NCBI RefSeq assembly: GCF_900103545.1
Contig: NZ_FNHH01000009.1
Span: forward strand, 62,001 to 126,000
Source of the DNA: Daejeonella rubra
GTDB lineage: Bacteria; Bacteroidota; Bacteroidia; Sphingobacteriales; Sphingobacteriaceae
DNA length: 64,000 nucleotides
Direction of reading: 5' to 3'
Shown here: positions 27,722-34,925 of the stretch, piece after piece
Layout: each line of letters opens with the position of its first letter
Position numbering within the stretch: position 1 is the stretch's first letter
Translations under genes and position numbers: made by a program
The notes under the pieces: generated by a model
What the model was told of the DNA's origin: nothing
Database searches by the model: none
What the model saw: the letters and a program-made list of their open reading frames with translations, nothing else

Positions 27722-27799
27722 AATATATTAAAAATTATAAATTATAAATATAAATAGCTTGAATTTTTATCTTAAAATATTTATTAATAAGTCTGTATA

Positions 27800-29131
27800 C
27801 TATAAAAATGGATTAGGAATCTTGATTAGATCAGTTCGTGTATGTCCATTTTCTGTTACTCTTGCCAATGCATATACCTCCCCTCCCTTTCCAATAGCAA
27901 TTGAATTTACATATAAAGGACGATCACCATTTTCATAAAATACAGGTCCATGATCCTTATATGTGCATGATGGAATATTATAAGTTATCAAATGAAGATT
28001 TTCCAGGCCCTTTGCAGCACCCTTTGCAATTTCATCATCTCCTGCAATACGTTTTCCATTTTCATAAATTGGTCCGCCGGTTAGATAATAGATAGTTTCA
28101 GCATCCGGACCTAATTGAAATCCAAGATAACCGTAACTGAATTGATCAAACATTCCACTTTTATGAGAGGGTTCAGAAGTTATCCTTCTTACAACTTCAA
28201 CGTGCTTATTTTGAGGATTAAAGCGAAATAGATAACCTGAGTTACCATGAACACCATAGGCAACATTCTCTGGCTTATACCAAAAAATCTTTCTCCAGTT
28301 ATAGCCCATACTTCCCGGACGTGTAGGATCATACTTTCCAAAGTAATCAAGTCTTAAATTGATATCTGCTAATTTTTCTATTTTTCCTTCATTTGGATTA
28401 TATGAAAAAATATCTCCTTCGGAAGTAGAAAAATAAACCGTACCATCATTAGGATCTACAACAAGTGACCGGCAAAGAGATCTGAAATCATCTCCTGGTT
28501 CCCCTCCTTCTCCATTACCAGAAATCTGACCCAGATTTTTAAGGACATTTGTATTTACATCATAATGTACAAAGCTGCCTTTTGGCCAGGTAATACCATA
28601 AATCTGCCCGCGGTCACAATCCATTGTCATTGAAACCATTCCTTCCCCATTTGGAAGAAGAGCAAGATCTTCAAACACTTTAGTTTTCAAATCATATGAG
28701 ATAACATGACCACCGGGATATAATTTATAACCTGCGGGAGGATTGACCGGCAGGCGGTCCATTCCTCTTATTAATTCATAATATCCAACATGAGTTGAAA
28801 AATATAATTTGCCTTTGCTCTCGTAAAAACGTGTATGACTCTTCCCCTGAGGGATAAACATTTTTCCCTGTTCACCACAAACATCATTCAGATCTGCAAT
28901 GAACTCTGTATCATCAAGTTCGGGATCATAAACGTACATCTTACCGGCAAAATCAATTTTATCTGATGATAAGATGTAATAAATTTTACCATCACTCGCT
29001 GCAGATAAAGCATTATAGGTATCATGAGCCTGAAAAAAACCCGAATTATATGTTTTAGCTGTTAAATTACTAATCGTTTCTGAAGTATTGGGTGCTTGTA
29101 GCCCAGCTTCAATTTCATCAATTTTATCCAT
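27800..29131 (-). CDS. Beta-propeller protein of unknown function, no signal peptide
   Basis: 443 aa. Repeated blade-like segments such as 'AASDGKIYYILSSDKID', 'GKLYFSTHVGYYEL', 'DPNDGTVYFSTSEGDIFSYNP' and 'YRVSPDAETIYYLTGG'-like strands suggest a seven-bladed propeller of the WD40/YVTN/SMP-30 kind. The start MDKIDEIEAGL has no signal sequence, and the upstream gap of 46 nt leaves no room for one, so the product is probably cytoplasmic or exported another way. It follows the Tat-exported aminotransferase in the same unit. I do not recognise an enzyme active site. Confidence 0.7.
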   Translation of the reverse strand: MDKIDEIEAGLQAPNTSETISNLTAKTYNSGFFQAHDTYNALSAASDGKIYYILSSDKIDFAGKMYVYDPELDDTEFIADLNDVCGEQGKMFIPQGKSHTRFYESKGKLYFSTHVGYYELIRGMDRLPVNPPAGYKLYPGGHVISYDLKTKVFEDLALLPNGEGMVSMTMDCDRGQIYGITWPKGSFVHYDVNTNVLKNLGQISGNGEGGEPGDDFRSLCRSLVVDPNDGTVYFSTSEGDIFSYNPNEGKIEKLADINLRLDYFGKYDPTRPGSMGYNWRKIFWYKPENVAYGVHGNSGYLFRFNPQNKHVEVVRRITSEPSHKSGMFDQFSYGYLGFQLGPDAETIYYLTGGPIYENGKRIAGDDEIAKGAAKGLENLHLITYNIPSCTYKDHGPVFYENGDRPLYVNSIAIGKGGEVYALARVTENGHTRTDLIKIPNPFL

Positions 29132-29177
29132 TTATCTTTTATTCTTAAATCCCATCAATAAACCAATCTACCTATGA

Positions 29178-30566
29178 TTACTTTTCCAGGGATTTCTTAA
29201 TAGCATCGGCACTGGCGTAAATTTTACTGATAGCAGAAGCGATTGAGTCCATGTCCTCTTTACTGCCTAATAAAAGGTTCTGGGTAAACCAAACAGCTTC
29301 TGTACATAGCTTGTCATTTTCAGGGCATTGGTTATTTTCCATATATTTTTTATAGTCCAGCATATCCTTATGATACATCCTTCTATAATTTTTGGATTCA
29401 AATGCCTCTTTAATAAATTCCTGAGTATTTAATGGATTGTAACCACCAGAACAAGGTACTCCCTCAGCTCTTAAAGCCTGAAGGAATGCAGCTCTTGTTA
29501 ATCCTTTGAATGCATCCTGCTTATATCTGAAAGAAAAGAGATGAAATGAAACTCTCGTTGCACAATCGTATAATTTATAAGGTACTATTCCGGGAATATT
29601 TTCAATTTTTGATTTTAAGTATTTTGCATTTTCTTCACGTACAGTTGTTTGTGCATCCAGCCTTTGAATCTGAGCAAGTCCGATTGCCGCCTGGTATTCC
29701 GTTAAACGGACCTTGGTACCAATCCTGACACTTCCGGCATTAAATGTTCCAACTGCAGTTCCGAATGGCAATCCAAGGTTCTGAAATGAAACACAGCGAT
29801 CCATGAATGCAATATCATTACTAATGATTGCTCCACCTTCCCCAATTGGAATATTCTTTGAATTTTGAAAACTGAAACAACCGGCATTTCCAATAGTCCC
29901 GACTTTTTGATTATTTACTTCGGTAAGCGGTGCCTGACATGCATCTTCAATAACCACCAGGTTATGTTTTTTTGCAATTGCCATGATTCTTGGCATATCA
30001 GCCGGCATACCTAAAATATGAACTGGCAAAATCGCCTTCGTCCGGGGAGTAATCTTAGCTTCCATTTTAGCCGGATCAATTTGATAAGTATCCGGATCTA
30101 TATCAACAAATACTGGCATAGCGCCATTCATTAAAATTGCCTGTACTGTAGAGATAAATGTATAAGGTGGCACAAGAACTTCATCGCCTCCTTTAATATC
30201 CAACTGATTCAGAGCTACTATTAAAGCGTTTGTTCCATTGCTGACTGTCAGACAACGCTTGGCACCATTAGTTTTAGCCCAAAGCGCTTCAAATTCATTC
30301 ACTACTGATGCACGCGACCAAATACCGCTTCTTAATACCTCAAGAACCCTTTTCTCATCAGTTTCAGGAATCCAGATCGGCCACTTGATCCATTTTGCAG
30401 GATTCGAAGCTAACGGACCTCCAAGAATGGCAGGAGTTGCCGAATTATCCAATCCCCCGGCAATCAGTGATGGAGAAATACCCAAAGTCAGAGCTGTTCC
30501 AATACCTGCTACAGATGTTTGTTTTAAAAACTTTCGTCTCGATGGATCACTATTTTTGTTTTTCAT
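29178..30566 (-). CDS. Tat-exported DegT/DnrJ/EryC1/StrS-family PLP aminotransferase
   Basis: 462 aa. The Tat signal 'DPSRRKFLKQTS' (R10-R11) precedes a complete DegT fold: 'TVSNGTNALIVAL', 'VLVPPYTFISTVQAIL', 'VVIEDACQA' (Asp for PLP) and the PLP lysine in 'SFQNSKNIPIGEGG' (near 235). Such enzymes transaminate keto-sugars to amino-sugars, or the reverse. Export with PLP bound fits Tat, which moves folded proteins, but a periplasmic aminotransferase is uncommon. An operator-like palindrome lies 103 nt upstream. It may act on a 3-keto sugar made by the locus. Confidence 0.88.
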   Translation of the reverse strand: MKNKNSDPSRRKFLKQTSVAGIGTALTLGISPSLIAGGLDNSATPAILGGPLASNPAKWIKWPIWIPETDEKRVLEVLRSGIWSRASVVNEFEALWAKTNGAKRCLTVSNGTNALIVALNQLDIKGGDEVLVPPYTFISTVQAILMNGAMPVFVDIDPDTYQIDPAKMEAKITPRTKAILPVHILGMPADMPRIMAIAKKHNLVVIEDACQAPLTEVNNQKVGTIGNAGCFSFQNSKNIPIGEGGAIISNDIAFMDRCVSFQNLGLPFGTAVGTFNAGSVRIGTKVRLTEYQAAIGLAQIQRLDAQTTVREENAKYLKSKIENIPGIVPYKLYDCATRVSFHLFSFRYKQDAFKGLTRAAFLQALRAEGVPCSGGYNPLNTQEFIKEAFESKNYRRMYHKDMLDYKKYMENNQCPENDKLCTEAVWFTQNLLLGSKEDMDSIASAISKIYASADAIKKSLEK

Positions 30567-30669
30567 GACTCTTTATTATCAGTTTATGCTTTTCAGGAAT
30601 AGGTTATACTGTTGGCAACGATCATTTATTTTTAATATTCGCCTCTTTTTCGAGGATTCATATCATTTA

Positions 30670-30683
30670 CGTTTACGTACCCG
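30670..30683 (-). promoter_or_regulatory. Operator-like palindrome O5 (CGTTTACGTACCCG)
   Basis: Copy of the motif 103 nt upstream of the aminotransferase ATG. On the minus strand the -7-like TATATTTT element (30684-30691) abuts it directly, so the transcription start should fall inside the palindrome. Confidence 0.7.
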
Positions 30684-30827
30684 AAAATATAAAATATTTT
30701 CAACGAAACAATACTCCTGTGAAAATAAATTAGGATAAATTATTATATGACATAGACTTACATGTCAAAATATATACAATGGCAAAACTATTTTAAATAG
30801 AAAGCAAGATCAAAATTAATGAACACG

Positions 30828-32009
30828 CTATTTCTCAATAACCACCCCTATCATGTCGATACCCACTCCTGCATTTGATGATCCAACATCTTTAACCAGT
30901 GCCTTTGAGGCTGCTGGTGGACGCTTCGGATCATAATATTTAGGACGGATCTCATTTAAGGCCGCACTGTGAAGATCATTACTTACATAATAGGTGGCCT
31001 TTACAAGATGCCTCAGATCACTTCCTGATTTCTTCATGATAAGATCAAGAAAATTATAAACATCACTCAGCTCAGCCTTGACGCCACCCTGCACATTACC
31101 ATACAAGCCTGAAACATAAACCTTACTCCCATAATTTATACGGGTAACCTTACTGTATACAGGAGAATGAACCATTCCCTCTGGTGTTATAAATTCAATC
31201 TGCTCAGTCGCCTTGCCTGATCTCTTAGTAGAAGATGCGATCAGCTCAATCTCTATAAGCGGATCTTTACTGAGCCACTCCACATTAACCAGCGGAGGAA
31301 TAGTGCCTTCCTTAAAAAATTCTTCCATCACATTCTGCACAATGCTAAGATCTGAGATTGGGTTAATGAACGATTTAATCTGAACTATATCTTGTTTTTC
31401 AAGACCAAGAAATTTTAGTGTTTCCTCTAATTGCTTCAATGTATTGAGAGTAGCTTCTGCTAAATTACCCTTGGCTGCCTGCCCTGAAACATAAACAACC
31501 GGTCCCGCTGGTAGGATTGATACTTGTGCGGAACCTGAATGAAAATATTTTACCTGCTTATCAGAAGAATTAGCAGATACAGCGATGGCATCAATTGAAA
31601 TAAGTGCATCAGGGTGACTTAAATTCCCAGTTACATAACTGACAGCTGGTAATTTTCCTGGTTTGAATCGCTTGCTGATCTCTGTTTTTACTACAGTGAT
31701 AAAGTCGGAATTTTTTAGATATATGTTTAGTTTGACTACCTTCCCCAGACCTGAATCAGCAATTTCAAGCGTTTTGGAGATATTGCTAAATATTTGTCCG
31801 ATTTGTTTTTGAAGATCACCTTTAAAAATAAATTTACCCCCTTTGTCTATAGATACAATTTGGGCTGTATGGGCAAGAGGAACATCTTTTACAATTACTG
31901 CATCTGAACTACCATTTTGTCTGGAAGTCTGAGAATATTGAATTTCAGGATTCTGTGCAAAAGAAGAAAAATTGCCAATAATCAAAAATATCAGGATCGA
32001 TCTTTTCAT
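30828..32009 (-). CDS. Secreted protein of three tandem RidA (YjgF/UK114) domains
   Basis: 393 aa with signal peptide (MKRSILIFLIIGNFSSFAQ). Three RidA-like units can be seen at about 38-147, 155-268 and 278-393, each ending in a 'P...V...L..P.ALI.IDAIA'-type strand. RidA proteins are homotrimers of single domains, so this chain could fold as a built-in trimer. The conserved catalytic Arg of RidA near the C-terminal strand is missing in all three (LPAVSYV, IPPLVNV, PPAASKA), so imine deaminase activity is doubtful. It ends a unit starting at 34642. It might bind or hydrolyse a reactive enamine/imine intermediate. Confidence 0.83.
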   Translation of the reverse strand: MKRSILIFLIIGNFSSFAQNPEIQYSQTSRQNGSSDAVIVKDVPLAHTAQIVSIDKGGKFIFKGDLQKQIGQIFSNISKTLEIADSGLGKVVKLNIYLKNSDFITVVKTEISKRFKPGKLPAVSYVTGNLSHPDALISIDAIAVSANSSDKQVKYFHSGSAQVSILPAGPVVYVSGQAAKGNLAEATLNTLKQLEETLKFLGLEKQDIVQIKSFINPISDLSIVQNVMEEFFKEGTIPPLVNVEWLSKDPLIEIELIASSTKRSGKATEQIEFITPEGMVHSPVYSKVTRINYGSKVYVSGLYGNVQGGVKAELSDVYNFLDLIMKKSGSDLRHLVKATYYVSNDLHSAALNEIRPKYYDPKRPPAASKALVKDVGSSNAGVGIDMIGVVIEK

Positions 32010-32077
32010 AAACTAATTAATTGACTACTCTTTAGCCTAATATTTTTCACGAAAACAATTTCCAGCTAACATGAATC

Positions 32078-32479
32078 CTAATTATTTATAGGTGCCCAAT
32101 ATGCGCAATAGCCATCAGGACGAACAGGACCTTTAAATAACATACAACCACCACATGGCTTATCCTTAGCTGCAGGAATATACAGCGTACAATTACTGCA
32201 ATGACTATCGGGAATCGGTGTCTTGGTTACATATGCCAGTTTTTTTCGCTTTTCAATTTCCTCTGCACTTACTCCCGTAAGATCATCACATGGATTTTTC
32301 TGACCAGGTTGAACTGCTTTCTTTGGAGGTTGCTGATTGAAAGAACCAGATTGAGCAAGCCCTTTCGCTACAGAATTTATTGAGGTATAGCTAAGGACAA
32401 AACCAGCTCCTGCCAGCATTGAACCTGCTTTCAAATACTTCAGCAGGAAGTTTCTTCTTGAATACTTATTATCTTTCAT
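32078..32479 (-). CDS. Tat-exported HiPIP-like high-potential iron-sulfur protein
   Basis: 133 aa. Tat signal 'YSRRNFLLKYLKAG' (R8-R9). The C-terminal part has C94-x2-C97-x14-C112-x12-C125, with 'CMLFKGPV' and 'GYCAYW' matching the HiPIP signatures CxLFPGK.V and GWCxxW. Chromatium HiPIP has C-x2-C-x14-C-x13-C. Two extra cysteines occur (C64, C109). HiPIPs carry one [4Fe-4S] cluster cycling 3+/2+ in the periplasm. The gene lies 57 nt after a dehydrogenase-like propeller, its probable electron donor. Confidence 0.85.
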   Translation of the reverse strand: MKDNKYSRRNFLLKYLKAGSMLAGAGFVLSYTSINSVAKGLAQSGSFNQQPPKKAVQPGQKNPCDDLTGVSAEEIEKRKKLAYVTKTPIPDSHCSNCTLYIPAAKDKPCGGCMLFKGPVRPDGYCAYWAPINN

Positions 32480-32536
32480 ATGAATGGTATCTGGGTATTA
32501 ACTTTCTAAAAACTGGGATTAATAAAATTATTAGGA

Positions 32537-34642
32537 TTAATAAAGCTTATTTAATAATTGAAATGACGCTTTTACATCAGTTTCAGAATCTGTGCTCAGC
32601 TTTTCTGCGGTTTCTTTTAATGCTTCATTTTTATTTAAACCTAATTTAAGTCCTTTTAAAGCAGCAGTTTGCAGATTTAAACTACTCATAGCTGGAAGAT
32701 CCATGACATTTAAATACGATGAAACCTGAGATTTATTATTTCTTGCTGCGATTATATTAGAAAGATCCTGTAAGAAACTCAGTTTCCATGGCTCAGGATT
32801 TTGAAAAAATGTTTTTTGCATAGCCAGTACCTTCAGAATCTCTGCTGAAGAACCTGCTTCTGAACTTAATACAGCACTTCTGAACCAATCATTTTGACCT
32901 TGCTTCTGAACAATTTCCGAAAATGCAGGAATTATAGCCTGACCTTTGAATTCTCCCAGACTTAAAGCAGCCTGAAGGGCTACCCTTTTTGAAGGATCAT
33001 TGATCAATTTTAATACTAAAGGAAGAGTTTCCGGATAACGCTCTGCAAGCATCAATGCATTTTCACGTACTCCCGGAGAAGAATCTTGTAATCCCTTCCT
33101 GATGATACCTGCATTCAGGGAGTTTAAACCTTCAAGAACGTACAATAGATGTAATCTTGTTCTTGGATCAGCACTTTTACTAAATAAATTATTAATTATT
33201 GGAACAACCGACTTATCCTGACGCTCAAGAAGCAAACGTTGAGCCTGAGTACGGTACCATCCATTATTGTGAGATAAGAAATCAAGTAGTTTTATACTTG
33301 ATACGTCTTTTAGATTGACAGAAACACTTTTATAAGTACTGTTTGTTGGTAATACACGGTAAATTCTGCCCATATCACTTCCTGCCATGAAATCCATATC
33401 TGCTTTCAGATCATCAGGAATAGAAACAGGAGTTTCAATATGCTGCCTGTAGTAATCAAGAATATACAAATAACCATCAGGACCAACGGAGAATGTTACC
33501 GGACGGAACCAGGTATCAGTGGAATAAATAAATTCTCTGTTTTTTTCAGATTCAGGACGTTTTGCAACTAAAACCGGACTTGTTTCGCTAGGACTAAGGA
33601 TATCTCTGTGAACCAGATGTCCTGATACATCTGAAGTAAAAACGTTTCCATAGAATTCTTTCGGCAATGCATCTCCGTTATAAATAGTACCACCTGATGC
33701 ACCTGTGAATCGATCCTCTGCATATTCAATCCTTGTTAGATTCGCTTCTTTGTACATTTTATTCCTGCGGGCACTTCTTTCGGCTCTCCAGTACGCTGGA
33801 GCAGTTTCCTGAAACATGATCTCTTCATGATCAGTAATACTAACATTGAATTTGGATGTTGGAAGAAATGCATGTCTGTGAGTATATCTCCACGGAATAA
33901 CAGCCTGCTGCAGGTGAATTGAATTCTCAGTAAAGAACCGATGTCCCCAGTCATCAATAGTTTGTCCGAATTGCCCCGGACCTGTTTCCAGTTCAAATAC
34001 ATTCCGGTCCATTCTGAAACGAAAATCAGCACCTCTCACCTCTACTGGTGCAGCACCGGGAGTTTTACTAAATGTTACTTTTCCGCTTTGTCCGCGGTTA
34101 TTTGCATAGATCCAATTGTCAACTCCTAATTTCAAACTGGTTACCTGAGCCTCTGAATTATTCTGAAAAAAGCCCGAGAATAAAATTTCTGAGGAATCTG
34201 ACTTACCGTCACCATTGGTGTCTTTTAAATAAAGAATATTGGGAGCAGCCGTAACGATTAGTCCGCCCTTCCAGGGCAGCATACTGGTAGCTTCCGTTAC
34301 ATTTTCAGCAAATATTATTGATTTATCAATTTTTCCGTCACCATTCGTATCCTTTAAAATACGGATACGGCCATGCCCTTTACCCGGTTCTACCTCATAA
34401 GGATAATCGGGCATTTCAATCACATATGCATTTCCTTGTTCATCAAATTCAAGTGCAACGGGATCAAAAACATGGGGTTCTGATGCAAATAATTGTACTG
34501 AAAAACCATTTGCAACATTTAACTTTTTTAAAGATTCTTCAGGGCTAAGCGGACCAGCATAGCGCTGTGCTATGCCATCTCCTGCTAATAAGATAAAGGG
34601 TAATAATAATAAGGCTTTTTTTCCTTTGAAACGAGTCTTCAT
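32537..34642 (-). CDS. Secreted membrane-bound-dehydrogenase-like propeller with HEAT repeats
   Basis: 701 aa with signal peptide (to about 25). 'LSPEESLKKLNVANGFSVQLFASEP' opening, 'PVALEFDEQGNAYVIEMPDYPYE', repeated 'KDTNGDGKSDSSE' and 'VGPDGYLYILDYYRQH' match the PVC/Bacteroidota 'putative membrane-bound dehydrogenase' family. From about residue 470, HEAT-like helices ('PVLKLINDPSKRVALQAALSLGEF'). The C-terminal cytochrome c domain of many relatives is absent (no CxxCH). The HiPIP encoded next may replace it. Operator-like palindrome 186 nt upstream. Confidence 0.82.
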   Translation of the reverse strand: MKTRFKGKKALLLLPFILLAGDGIAQRYAGPLSPEESLKKLNVANGFSVQLFASEPHVFDPVALEFDEQGNAYVIEMPDYPYEVEPGKGHGRIRILKDTNGDGKIDKSIIFAENVTEATSMLPWKGGLIVTAAPNILYLKDTNGDGKSDSSEILFSGFFQNNSEAQVTSLKLGVDNWIYANNRGQSGKVTFSKTPGAAPVEVRGADFRFRMDRNVFELETGPGQFGQTIDDWGHRFFTENSIHLQQAVIPWRYTHRHAFLPTSKFNVSITDHEEIMFQETAPAYWRAERSARRNKMYKEANLTRIEYAEDRFTGASGGTIYNGDALPKEFYGNVFTSDVSGHLVHRDILSPSETSPVLVAKRPESEKNREFIYSTDTWFRPVTFSVGPDGYLYILDYYRQHIETPVSIPDDLKADMDFMAGSDMGRIYRVLPTNSTYKSVSVNLKDVSSIKLLDFLSHNNGWYRTQAQRLLLERQDKSVVPIINNLFSKSADPRTRLHLLYVLEGLNSLNAGIIRKGLQDSSPGVRENALMLAERYPETLPLVLKLINDPSKRVALQAALSLGEFKGQAIIPAFSEIVQKQGQNDWFRSAVLSSEAGSSAEILKVLAMQKTFFQNPEPWKLSFLQDLSNIIAARNNKSQVSSYLNVMDLPAMSSLNLQTAALKGLKLGLNKNEALKETAEKLSTDSETDVKASFQLLNKLY

Positions 34643-34828
34643 TCTTTGCTTATTTTTAATAGATATTTTAATGAATCACCATGTTAATTACGATAAATAA
34701 AACAAAATGGTTCTGTTTAAAAAACCAATTGGGTATACCTAATTACGCAATTATCATCTGGATCTGTATCGCTTTTGTATTTGTATAGTATCAATTAATA
34801 GATCTATAAAAACCTGAAATTATTCAAG

Positions 34829-34842
34829 CGGTAACGTACCCG
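34829..34842 (-). promoter_or_regulatory. Operator-like palindrome O6 (CGGTAACGTACCCG)
   Basis: Copy of the motif 186 nt upstream of the propeller ATG. The -7-like TATATTTT (minus strand, 34843-34850) abuts it exactly as at O5; the two sites share the string CCCGAAAATATAA. Confidence 0.7.
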
Positions 34843-34925
34843 AAAATATAACTTAAAAACGATATTTAAAAATTTAATTTAAAATGTAAATACTGGCTTG
34901 TATTTGTCATGTAAATAAAATCAAT

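Larger units (their letters stand above)
27425..27799. other. 375-nt AT-rich regulatory region before susC
   Basis: No open frame of note. It carries two copies of the operator-like palindrome (27467-27480 and 27708-27721) in otherwise A/T-rich DNA, and the 3' flank of the propeller gene that ends at 27800. It is the likely promoter region of the SusCD unit. Confidence 0.75.
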
